From contig VSNM01000096.1 in the NCBI GenBank assembly GCA_009774245.1, positions 1-16,813 on the forward strand: a DNA stretch of 16,813 nucleotides, in the 5' to 3' direction. This document shows, in pieces, positions 1 through 5,704 of the stretch (position 1 is its first letter; each line of letters begins with the position of its first letter). This DNA is from Lachnospiraceae bacterium. Lineage in GTDB: Bacteria > Bacillota > Clostridia > Lachnospirales > Lachnospiraceae. The translations under genes were made by a program, and so were the position numbers. The notes beneath the pieces were generated by a model. That model was not told the DNA's origin, searched no databases, and was given only the letters and a program-made list of their open reading frames with translations.

Positions 1-73
1 TACTGCTGGTTGGTTAGACCTTCGCAGACAGGCTTCTCACCTGCTAGACTACCCGCCCTTCGTCTGGGCGCAC
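1..73 (-). mobile_element. 5' end of a group II intron (ribozyme domain I start), leaving the window
   Basis: Read on the minus strand, the intron would begin at 73 with GTGCGCCCAG, which matches the 5' consensus GUGYG of bacterial group II introns. It continues with GGGCGGG, AGTCTA, GGTGAGA and GCGAAGG in the same order and spacing as I recall for class C-type bacterial introns. Only the first 73 nt are present; any intron-encoded reverse transcriptase would lie beyond base 1. The upstream exon side (74 onward) has a long hairpin about 20 nt away, and class C introns are known to insert downstream of terminator hairpins. Assignment is from motif order alone, and the exact class is uncertain. 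Confidence 0.6.
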
Positions 74-93
74 AATTTCGATTTATATATTTG

Positions 94-161
94 ATGATTA
101 GGATGTCAAAAGGTCTGAATTATCTCTGCAATGAAAATGGACCTTTTGACACCCTAATCAT
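94..161 (-). terminator. Long hairpin downstream of the six-gene operon
   Basis: Two arms of about 22 nt (94-115 and 140-161) are complementary with one mismatch and enclose a 24-nt loop. The hairpin lies 52 nt downstream of the last gene of the minus-strand operon. There is no clear U-run after the stem on the minus strand, so it is terminator-like rather than a textbook terminator. It may also be the structure that attracted the group II intron at 73. Confidence 0.5.
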
Positions 162-212
162 TTGATTATAAAATCTTTAAACACGCATTTTACCAGAGGT
201 CATCCTTACAAG

Positions 213-479
213 TCATTTCTGATAAAGAACAATTTCCTGATCCTCCTGAAACAAAGGCAGATAATGTACTGTGGAAATATATTGAAATAACGCCATGTTC
301 TCACATATTTCATAATATTCGCCATAAGTATACTCTATATCCACATGCCGACTGATTATACGCTCATTTCCTGCTTTATACACATCAATACGATAAATAA
401 TGCGTGATATTTCTTCATTATCCACATTTCCTGTGGACAACTGACTGCTAATCTGATCAACCTCACTCTGCGTCAACAT
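213..479 (-). CDS. Small hypothetical protein, last gene of immunity-like operon
   Basis: An 88-residue soluble acidic protein that I do not recognise. A longer reading from 497 is possible, but the start at 479 (protein beginning MLTQSEVDQI) is preceded by a GGAGG ribosome site about 8 nt upstream, while the codon at 497 has none, so 479 is chosen. The N-terminal third is polar and probably helical. The rest is rich in Tyr, Ile and acidic residues, suggesting a small alpha/beta fold. It has no signal peptide or membrane segment. It sits 48 nt downstream of the FGE-like gene and reads in the same direction, so it is probably co-transcribed. Size and neighbours suggest an immunity protein or small accessory protein; this is inference from context only. 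Confidence 0.65.
   Translation of the reverse strand: MLTQSEVDQISSQLSTGNVDNEEISRIIYRIDVYKAGNERIISRHVDIEYTYGEYYEICENMALFQYISTVHYLPLFQEDQEIVLYQK
418..440. promoter_or_regulatory. Pair of inverted DnaA-box-like sequences
   Basis: TTATCCACA (418-426) is an exact match to the bacterial DnaA-box consensus. TGTGGACAA (432-440) is the inverse of TTGTCCACA, one base off consensus, 5 nt away. The pair forms an imperfect palindrome inside the coding sequence of the 213-479 gene. It may be chance or a coding constraint. The nearby parS and the mnmG-rsmG pair make a DnaA-binding role conceivable, but two boxes do not make an origin and no AT-rich unwinding element was recognised beside them. Confidence 0.3.
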
Positions 480-527
480 ATTATTTTCCTCCGACATAAG
501 GAAATTTTCTACAATTCCTAAAGCTCG

Positions 528-1493
528 TTATGGCATTCGGATTATCCATCGGTAACTGTAATAATTTTTTGACAATCGTCCCTCATGAACCTTTTCACGA
601 TAAAATGCCGTATAACAGGGAAAAACATAAATCGGCCCATCAGCTCCACAGAGCGAACCCCCACCATCGCCGCCTTTTACATATTGAATATTATCAATAA
701 TCTCAATTTTGTAAGAATTATAGGAGATAAATAGTCCCAACATATTTGGCTGTTGCAGAACGGATAATTTTTCTTCACAATTCTCAGAAACATTCCTCAC
801 CCTGCCATCGCCATAAATGTCATGCCGTATGTCATCATCCAGAAAATCTCCCCATCGAAACAAAGTACGTGTACCGCCATTACAGAGATACTCCCACTCA
901 TCTTCGGTAGGAAGTGTAAAAACTCCTTTTTTTAATGAAGAAACAACCCACCATAAAGTCTTTGCATCTTCCTCGAGATAACGGCTGTCCACTTCCACAA
1001 TCATATCGCCGATATCGGCTGTGCGTATAGGTGACATGCACTGTGACAGATTTTCGTTCCATTTTGTCATGAAAATTTCCCAATCCGTATATCCCTTTTC
1101 TATCATCTCGTCGTCAAAACCCTTCAACTCATCTTCCAATTCAGCCTCTAATTCCTTTGCCTTTTTAGAATCCCCACTGGTGTTGGCTTCCATAATCTGC
1201 TCCTGATAATCCTCCAACAGCTCCGCTCTCTGCTCTTGATAATATTCATATGATAATTCAAATTCTTCCCGTAAAGCGTTTCGTAACCCCTCTTCGATGG
1301 GGCACTGCCTGATATCCCACCCTAGCGTAACATTTTTCTGACCTGCGACATAGACAAACTGAGAACCTTCATATTTTAAAAGCCATGTCTCGCGCTCTAC
1401 GCCGTTCATGCTTGTCCGTATCGTCTTAATAAATTGAAAATCCATTCCCAAGGCTTCGATGCGCGAACGGATATGATCTAATGATTCCGACAT
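528..1493 (-). CDS. Protein with C-terminal degenerate FGE-sulfatase (SUMF1)-like domain
   Basis: 321 residues. Residues 1-80 form an unrecognised N-terminal domain. Residues about 83-130 are very rich in Glu, Lys and Gln and probably form a helical or coiled-coil linker. From about 155 to the end there are hallmarks of the formylglycine-generating-enzyme-like fold: LPTEDEWEYL (194-203), FRWG (212-215), an N-x-x-GL element, a VKGG element, and an arginine-containing C-terminal strand ending WIIRMP. The paired cysteines of active FGE are not evident in the C-terminal part, and the usual Gly-rich segments are reduced, so I infer a non-catalytic or binding version. GGGAGGAG precedes the start at 1493 by 5 nt. 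The stop of the upstream gene is 2 nt away, so the two are translationally linked. Position among small unrelated proteins suggests an immunity or effector-binding role. Confidence 0.7.
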   Translation of the reverse strand: MSESLDHIRSRIEALGMDFQFIKTIRTSMNGVERETWLLKYEGSQFVYVAGQKNVTLGWDIRQCPIEEGLRNALREEFELSYEYYQEQRAELLEDYQEQIMEANTSGDSKKAKELEAELEDELKGFDDEMIEKGYTDWEIFMTKWNENLSQCMSPIRTADIGDMIVEVDSRYLEEDAKTLWWVVSSLKKGVFTLPTEDEWEYLCNGGTRTLFRWGDFLDDDIRHDIYGDGRVRNVSENCEEKLSVLQQPNMLGLFISYNSYKIEIIDNIQYVKGGDGGGSLCGADGPIYVFPCYTAFYREKVHEGRLSKNYYSYRWIIRMP

Positions 1494-1495
1494 AT

Positions 1496-1882
1496 TTACT
1501 CCTCCCTATTATCCATATTGATCACTTCCAGCACATACGGTTTCATCCTTTCAGATACCTTGTTAATATTGTTTTCAAGAATTTCAAAAGGCGGCCATGC
1601 GTAAGACGACAGTAAATTTAATGCATTGTCTGCAACCTCATCATCATTTGAAGTAATAATAACCGTCTGTAACAGCTCTACCAATTCATTAAGAAAATTA
1701 GTAATGTAATGATCCTGTTTATAATAGGGGTCCATAAACCAATCCAATGCAAACAGCAGACTTCTCTTTTTATTGGCATCATCGCCCATCAATACTTCTC
1801 GGATTGCATGAATCCCCTTTCTCACAATCTCCCTCTCACTTTCGCTATATGAAATAGTGCTGACATTATATTCATTGTCCAT
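1496..1882 (-). CDS. Small all-helical hypothetical protein (immunity-like)
   Basis: 128 residues, no signal peptide or membrane segment. The sequence is dominated by predicted amphipathic helices, with leucine-rich stretches around residues 64-72 and 85-92, and reads like a short HEAT-type helical repeat protein, a shape common among immunity proteins. I do not recognise a specific family. The start at 1882 follows a GGGAGG site. The first 11 nt overlap the end of the upstream gene (stop at 1872), and the next gene starts 2 nt after its stop, so it is almost certainly translated within one polycistronic message. The immunity role is inferred from size, fold and context. Confidence 0.7.
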   Translation of the reverse strand: MDNEYNVSTISYSESEREIVRKGIHAIREVLMGDDANKKRSLLFALDWFMDPYYKQDHYITNFLNELVELLQTVIITSNDDEVADNALNLLSSYAWPPFEILENNINKVSERMKPYVLEVINMDNREE

Positions 1883-2174
1883 CGCATACCTCCCACTTTA
1901 AAAATCCTCTGCTATTTTCAGCCGCCTCGACTGCCGTCTCACAGCTTGCATACTGTCCTGCGGAAGCACAAACTTTACTTTGATCCAACAAATCACTAAA
2001 ATAAACTGTATAACACTCCACATCGTAATCCCCTGCTATCTCAGGTTTGTCTTCATAATCTCCCGTACCATACAAAGTATGATCTTTACAGATATAGACA
2101 GCATACTCTTTTACGCCCGCATAAAGGCAGATTCCTTTTTTAATGATTCTGGATTGAATCTCATCTACAGTCAT
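1872..2174 (-). CDS. Small hypothetical protein (immunity-like)
   Basis: About 100 residues (starting MTVDEIQSRI) from the ATG at 2174. A GTG three codons further upstream (2183) is possible, but that GTG forms part of the AGGTGG sequence that serves as the ribosome site 5 nt before the ATG. The protein is acidic, with alternating beta-type segments (YAVYIC, VECYTVYF) and a C-terminal helix, consistent with a small alpha/beta domain. It has four cysteines without a clear metal-binding spacing. It overlaps the downstream gene by 11 nt and lies 20 nt after the upstream stop. No family is recognised; membership of the same operon is well supported. Confidence 0.65.
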   Translation of the reverse strand: MTVDEIQSRIIKKGICLYAGVKEYAVYICKDHTLYGTGDYEDKPEIAGDYDVECYTVYFSDLLDQSKVCASAGQYASCETAVEAAENSRGFLKWEVCDGQ

Positions 2175-2194
2175 AGATTCCACCTAATTTCATA

Positions 2195-2539
2195 TTATAA
2201 AATGTCAGCAATACATAACTTCTCTATATACTCTTTTACCTTTTTGATCCCATTCAGTTCTACCAATCTCGGATAGCCTTCTGCATTGTGATCAGTATAT
2301 GTCAAATGAAAAATATAGTATACGTCCTCTTTATATTCATTTTCAGTGACAAACAGGACATCATCATTGGAATCACATTTTGCAACAGCCCATATTCTTT
2401 TATTATACAGAAAATGATTTGAACCAATCTCCCGCTTTAACTCAGCGACAAAACTCTGCTCAGAAAAAGGCAGCATATGCCAATGAAACGAATCCCCATA
2501 TTTTTTATATAAGTCATAAAAAACCTCTTCTGCTGTCAT
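2195..2539 (-). CDS. Small hypothetical protein (immunity-like)
   Basis: 114 residues starting MTAEEVFYDL. An N-terminal helix is followed by beta-rich sequence containing FLYNKRIWAVAKCDSND and VYYIFHLTYTDHN, then a C-terminal helix. It is a soluble alpha/beta protein without a signal peptide. I do not recognise the family. The AAGGGGAT ribosome site lies inside the last codons of the upstream gene, whose TAG stop is 7 nt before the ATG, so the two are translationally coupled. Size and setting fit an immunity protein, but no cognate toxin is present in the window. Confidence 0.65.
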   Translation of the reverse strand: MTAEEVFYDLYKKYGDSFHWHMLPFSEQSFVAELKREIGSNHFLYNKRIWAVAKCDSNDDVLFVTENEYKEDVYYIFHLTYTDHNAEGYPRLVELNGIKKVKEYIEKLCIADIL

Positions 2540-2546
2540 CTGTCGT

Positions 2547-3065
2547 CTATCCCCTTATTTTTTTATTGATCATTATCCTCTTATCATAGCGGGAGTCCCA
2601 GAATTCATACCGAACTTCCCCACCATACTGTTCTAAATCATTCCGAAAATCCTTTGTATGAAAGACATGATGAAAAACCTGTTTTACGGTCTTAGTCTCT
2701 ACTTCTTCAATAGAAATCATAAGACTGCCCAGCCAGTTTTGTTTTCCCTCGTAATGATGATAGATTGATGCAGCGCCAATCCTGTTTTCCAATATACCTT
2801 TCAAATCAGTGACCAATTCATCATAGCTATACTGAAAAGACTCATAGTGACTATGAAAGGAGCCAAAAGATAAAGTAAATTCCTCCTGCAAATCCAGATA
2901 GATTTTTTTATTGTCATCATCAGTGTTTATCACAGTAATACAAATATCACCATCATTCAGATAACGATATTCACCATCATCCTTTTGATGTATCTCATAT
3001 GAGTAATTTGTAAGTAAATTGCAAAGCTCTTCCTTCTTATCTAATGTGTTTTCAATAAAATCCAT
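2547..3065 (-). CDS. Hypothetical protein, first gene of immunity-like operon
   Basis: 172 residues from the ATG at 3065 (MDFIENTLDK). A TTG six codons upstream also opens the frame, but AGAGGAT lies in the right place for the ATG, so the shorter form is chosen. It is a soluble acidic protein with a helical N-terminus, a central beta-rich part (ICITVINTDDDNKKIYLDL) and aromatic-rich C-terminal strands. I do not recognise the family. As the most upstream member, it would sit directly behind the operon promoter. The parS palindrome (3083-3100) lies just upstream of its ribosome site, so ParB binding could overlap transcription start or the leader. Function unknown; immunity-like by context. Confidence 0.65.
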   Translation of the reverse strand: MDFIENTLDKKEELCNLLTNYSYEIHQKDDGEYRYLNDGDICITVINTDDDNKKIYLDLQEEFTLSFGSFHSHYESFQYSYDELVTDLKGILENRIGAASIYHHYEGKQNWLGSLMISIEEVETKTVKQVFHHVFHTKDFRNDLEQYGGEVRYEFWDSRYDKRIMINKKIRG

Positions 3066-3082
3066 TTTCAATAATCCTCTCA

Positions 3083-3100
3083 ATGTTTCACGTGAAACAT
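3083..3100. promoter_or_regulatory. parS: parS site (ParB/Spo0J binding palindrome)
   Basis: ATGTTTCACGTGAAACAT is a perfect 18-bp palindrome that contains the exact 16-bp parS consensus TGTTTCACGTGAAACA (3084-3099) bound by ParB/Spo0J in Bacillus and most other bacteria. parS sites cluster around the replication origin, which fits the mnmG-rsmG pair in this window. It lies between the ribosome site of the first immunity-like gene and a palindromic repeat. A perfect 16-mer is very unlikely by chance in a 17-kb window. Confidence 0.9.
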
Positions 3101-3135
3101 ATTTCTCTATGCAACTGTGCGCATAATTTTATACT

Positions 3136-3296
3136 TAGGAACTGTTCAGTAATAACTTTTAATATCGCTTGTCTTTTTCTCCGATAGCACCACTCAAAAA
3201 TCAGTTACATAGCCCACTATGCGCCTGATTTTTGAGCGGCACTCTCGAAGAAAAATCCTGCGCACTATTTAAAAGTTATTTCTTAACAGTTCCTTA
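3136..3296 (-). repeat. Palindromic repeat, family A copy 1 (inverse orientation)
   Basis: About 160 bp with terminal inverted repeats AGGAACTGTT / AACAGTTCCT. Inside these are AACTTTT / AAAAGTTATT arms, and a central palindrome CTCAAAAATCAG ... CTGATTTTTGAG around a hairpin core that reads CATAGTGGGCTATG on the minus strand. It matches 16514-16688 in opposite orientation over nearly its whole length. No coding potential. The flanking stretch 3297-3365 contains only a small 6-bp hairpin (GCGGTC / GACCGC). Confidence 0.85.
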
Positions 3297-3365
3297 GCGG
3301 TCAGTCTTTTCGACCGCCAGTATATCAACACATTTGACGGAAGCCTGTAAAGCAGATTGGAATAC

Positions 3366-3533
3366 TTATCGAAAATACCATAGCCATTTAATCTCATCAA
3401 AGAATATCTCTGTCCCGTCTTCGTCTATCATTTTAATACCATCAATAATGTACTCCCGCATATACTGCCTTCCAACCAAAAAACGTCCCTGATCAGGTAA
3501 CGCATAACATTCGACAAGCTGATGATCAATCAT
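3366..3533 (-). CDS. Possible 55-residue protein starting inside the regulator remnant
   Basis: A short open frame of 55 codons, beginning MIDHQLVECY and ending KWLWYFR. Composition looks protein-like: evenly mixed charged and aromatic residues, with alternating patterns RFLVGRQYMREYI and GTEIFFDEIKWLWYF that suggest a small beta-rich domain. The ATG overlaps the final codons of the deleted response-regulator copy, with a GGTGGTGAG stretch upstream that could serve as a ribosome site. It may instead be the surviving C-terminal part of a larger gene joined to the remnant by rearrangement. Family not recognised. Confidence 0.45.
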   Translation of the reverse strand: MIDHQLVECYALPDQGRFLVGRQYMREYIIDGIKMIDEDGTEIFFDEIKWLWYFR

Positions 3534-3666
3534 GTACACTCACCACCCCATTTTGAATACAAAATATTGCTGCCTGTGTCCGATCAACACAATCATTTTT
3601 TTAAAAAACACTCGTCAAACCCTCGCGAAGCATCTTGTGGTCATCTACTATCATAACACGAATCAT
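3526..3666 (-). pseudogene. Response-regulator remnant (internal deletion plus in-frame stop)
   Basis: A copy of the NarL-type regulator at 6234-6878 reduced to 47 codons. It keeps the first 17-20 residues (MIRVMIVDDHKMLREGLT) and then jumps to the last 28 (SVF..NDCVDRTQAAIF..). In the intact copy both breakpoints lie in the same 9-base sequence TTTGACGAG; here only one copy of that 9-mer remains (3611-3619). The reading frame was kept by the deletion, but codon 22, CAA in the intact gene, is TAA here (3601-3603). The phospho-acceptor Asp and most of the DNA-binding helix-turn-helix are gone, so it cannot work as a regulator. It follows the intact kinase gene at 3693 in the normal kinase-regulator order. 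Confidence 0.9.
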
Positions 3667-3692
3667 TTTGTTATCCAACTTTCTATTTCATT

Positions 3693-4322
3693 TTATTTAG
3701 GAATTTTTATTTGAATCAATGTACCAGAAGAATCAGAAATGAGTTTCATTTTTCCAGAGAGTGCGCAGACACGTTCCCTCATATATTGAAGTCCAAAATG
3801 GTTTTTACAAAAATCCTTACTTTGCTCCATTCCAACTCCATTATCCCGAATGCAGATTCTGATAAAATCGTCTTCATTTTTTACAGAAATTTCCGCGCAG
3901 TCCGCATTAGAATGCTTTATAATATTTTGACAGCCCTCGCACACAATCCGATAGATCGAGACTGCTGTCACTCCATCTGACCGGTCAACAGGATCAATAT
4001 CAAACTGCACATTTAAATTTGAATTGTCAGATAACAACTGATCACGCAAATGTTCAAAGGACGCCTGCCATCCAACATCATCGATCATCATCGGGCGCAA
4101 GTCATATATCATCTCCCGCATCTCGCCAATCATACGTTTAACCCGCATACGCGCAACCACTGTCTCTAACCTGGCAAGCGTCACATCCTGTTCCATATAA
4201 AACATAATTAATTCCAACTGCTGCGACAGACATACCAGATCTTGAACCGTGGTATCATGGAGATCCTCGGCAATCCGTTTTCGCTCCGCCTCCTGCAGCA
4301 GTACGATTTCCTTTTTATCCAT
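3693..4322 (-). CDS. NarL-family sensor histidine kinase, cytosolic, no sensor domain
   Basis: 209 residues with two domains. HisKA_3 dimerisation domain: H-box ERKRIAEDLHD, phospho-accepting His22, then the YDLRPMMIDDVGW motif near 73-85. HATPase_c domain: N-box IYRIVCEGCQN (Asn133), G1 box DNGVGM (Asp160, Gly162, Gly164), and FGLQYMRERV (176-185). The protein starts only about 20 residues before the H-box, so it has no transmembrane or sensory domain; AAGGAAAG before the ATG at 4322 supports this start. It would autophosphorylate and pass phosphate to a NarL-type regulator. The adjacent regulator (3526-3666) is dead, and the only intact one is at 6234-6878, so cross-copy pairing is inferred. 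Its C-terminal 19 residues are duplicated at 6905-6988. It may be controlled by an unseen sensor partner. Confidence 0.88.
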   Translation of the reverse strand: MDKKEIVLLQEAERKRIAEDLHDTTVQDLVCLSQQLELIMFYMEQDVTLARLETVVARMRVKRMIGEMREMIYDLRPMMIDDVGWQASFEHLRDQLLSDNSNLNVQFDIDPVDRSDGVTAVSIYRIVCEGCQNIIKHSNADCAEISVKNEDDFIRICIRDNGVGMEQSKDFCKNHFGLQYMRERVCALSGKMKLISDSSGTLIQIKIPK

Positions 4323-4426
4323 TCTCTTTCCTTTTTATTTTCCTTTCTGTATTTTTATAAAGCTTTTACTATATAGCGCTTTACCCAATAAACGAGCATT
4401 TATTTTGCTTTGACATATTCAATGCC

Positions 4427-4570
4427 TTACGGCATAGGTTTTTGCAGCAGGGCATACGCTTTCGCGTCAACTGTTGGGTGACTGGAATTATTTCTGCACA
4501 CATCCATCCAGTCAATATGGGATTCAATGTCTGCCATACTGAGTCCGTAATCCTCCCGCATTTCTGCTAG
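4427..4570 (-). pseudogene. Disconnected C-terminal part of the DUF4304-like gene
   Basis: This 47-codon open stretch (LAEMREDYGLSMADIESH...KAYALLQKPMP, stop at 4427-4429) has no start of its own. If the inverted-repeat element at 4567-4732 is removed so that a single CTAG remains, it joins the upstream gene exactly in frame at codon 240 (CTA), giving a 286-residue protein. It is therefore best read as the original C-terminus cut off by the insertion. The remaining gap to the kinase start (4323-4426) is a leader in which I see no further gene. Confidence 0.75.
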
Positions 4571-4732
4571 TACAGCATTGCACAAATAACAGTGAATACA
4601 GCACCTGCTATTTGCGCCAGTACCGCGTTGTCGTCAGTCAACAATGCCACCGCATTGCCTCCTTCCTCCGCCTTGTCCTGTCACAAATATCAGGCACTGT
4701 TTTTCACTGTTATTTAGGCAATGCTGTACTAG
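4567..4732. mobile_element. 166-bp MITE-like element with long inverted repeats, inserted in a gene
   Basis: Both ends are CTAG followed by near-perfect inverted arms of about 50 nt (CTAGTACAGCATTGC perfect, then AAATAACAGTGAA perfect, roughly 85% overall) around a GC-richer centre. CTAG is palindromic, so it could be either the element tip or a 4-bp target duplication. Removing one CTAG-to-CTAG unit (162 bp, 54 codons) restores the reading frame of the surrounding gene. It is too short to encode a transposase. The parental element is unknown; a YTAR-type 4-bp target is known for some IS5-family elements. Confidence 0.75.
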
Positions 4733-5449
4733 CCTTGCGTTTGCCATGCCGTTTGTCAACGCTGTCGTGCCGGTTTGGGCAAAATAATAATATCGTAGCA
4801 GCCGAATCTCTTTCTCCTCCTGCCGCTTCAGCTTCCGCTCGCGCAGAGCCAGAAACTCCTCACAGCTTTCAACCGTGTCCAGCTCCGGCAGAATATACTG
4901 ACCGAAATCCTCCTCAAACTGCGCGCAGATAGCCTCGACGGGCATGTCGGTGGGAAGATAGTTTTTATAGCCATCAATCTTGTACATATCCCCCTCATAA
5001 TACGATGAAAGCATCCCGCAGTACGGCAAAAAATCAAACTGCCTGAGCTCGCATTCCTGATTATAAACCCATTGCTCGGAAAGCTTGGTTTTGATCTCGT
5101 CCTTCTTCACGGCGCTTATGTGAAACCGAAAGCAGACGCCGGTAACAATGCTGCTAAACTGTGAATTCATCATGTGAATGATAAGATAGCCGTCCGTAAT
5201 CTTACGCCGCCAGTCCAGTCCGCCGGTGGAAAAACCATGCTTTTTGAGCAGGGGTTTGATCACCTGCTTCACCACCAAATCACGCTTTTGCGTGGGACGC
5301 ATACTCAACGCGCGCTCCATCTTCCGCCGCAGCTCCTCTATATCCGTATCCGTGACACCCATCTCCTCCTCAAGATCACTTATGTCATAAGGAAATTTTT
5401 CCGCTGCCAGCTCCAGATAACGCACTACCTGTTCTTCTTTTGTCGTCAT
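4634..5449 (-). CDS. DUF4304-like protein with C-terminus replaced by an insertion
   Basis: 271 residues as it now reads. Residues 1-50 look like a helical N-terminal segment. From about 57 to 200 the pattern IKPLLKKHGF ... LDWRRKITDGYLIIHMM ... FRFHIS resembles DUF4304, a family of unknown function often found near toxin-immunity genes (moderate confidence). The last 31 residues (from VQHCLNNSEK) are encoded by the inverted-repeat element at 4567-4732 and are low in similarity to normal protein sequence. The native tail is stranded at 4427-4570. The start at 5449 has GAGGGT in position. It stands alone, with a repeat upstream and the kinase downstream. It may be non-functional, or functional with an altered tail. 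Confidence 0.7.
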   Translation of the reverse strand: MTTKEEQVVRYLELAAEKFPYDISDLEEEMGVTDTDIEELRRKMERALSMRPTQKRDLVVKQVIKPLLKKHGFSTGGLDWRRKITDGYLIIHMMNSQFSSIVTGVCFRFHISAVKKDEIKTKLSEQWVYNQECELRQFDFLPYCGMLSSYYEGDMYKIDGYKNYLPTDMPVEAICAQFEEDFGQYILPELDTVESCEEFLALRERKLKRQEEKEIRLLRYYYFAQTGTTALTNGMANARLVQHCLNNSEKQCLIFVTGQGGGRRQCGGIVD

Positions 5450-5538
5450 ATTCGTTGTACCCTCACATCAATTATCTCTATTTCATCTTCAACTCTCTAC
5501 TTACCTTTTCCACTTATCCAGTTTATATCCTTCTTGTT

Positions 5539-5704
5539 CTAGAGCGTGTTTGAAAAATGCTTTCTGCCAGATGTGCGTTACAATTTGTGGGAGATTTGTG
5601 CCAAATGAAGGGCGCATAGCGGGCTATGTAACCTGAATTTGGCATAAATATCACGCAAAGTGGGGCGTGCAGATGGTAGGAATGATTTTTCAAACACGCT
5701 CTAG
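5539..5704 (+). repeat. Palindromic repeat, family B (CTAG ends)
   Basis: 166 bp with perfect terminal inverted repeats CTAGAGCGTGTTTGAAAAAT at both ends. The centre carries the hairpin core GCATAGCGGGCTATGTAAC, shared with family A, here flanked by different arms (TGCCAAAT / ATTTGGCA). The right end runs into the gene at 5690-6193 and supplies its last four sense codons and TGA stop. It has the same length and CTAG tips as the element at 4567-4732. No coding potential. Confidence 0.85.

Noticed and set aside
480..497. Longer start for the 213-479 gene
   Set aside because: No ribosome site before 497, whereas GGAGG lies between the two candidate starts and fits 479.
3297..3317. GCGGTC/GACCGC hairpin considered as a terminator
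   Set aside because: The stem is only 6 bp with no U-run on either strand.
4612..4932. Plus-strand 106-codon open frame over the DUF4304-like gene
   Set aside because: It reads across the inverted-repeat element into the antisense of a convincing minus-strand gene, starts with TTG and lacks a ribosome site. Its first part is discussed only as the flipped reading of the element.
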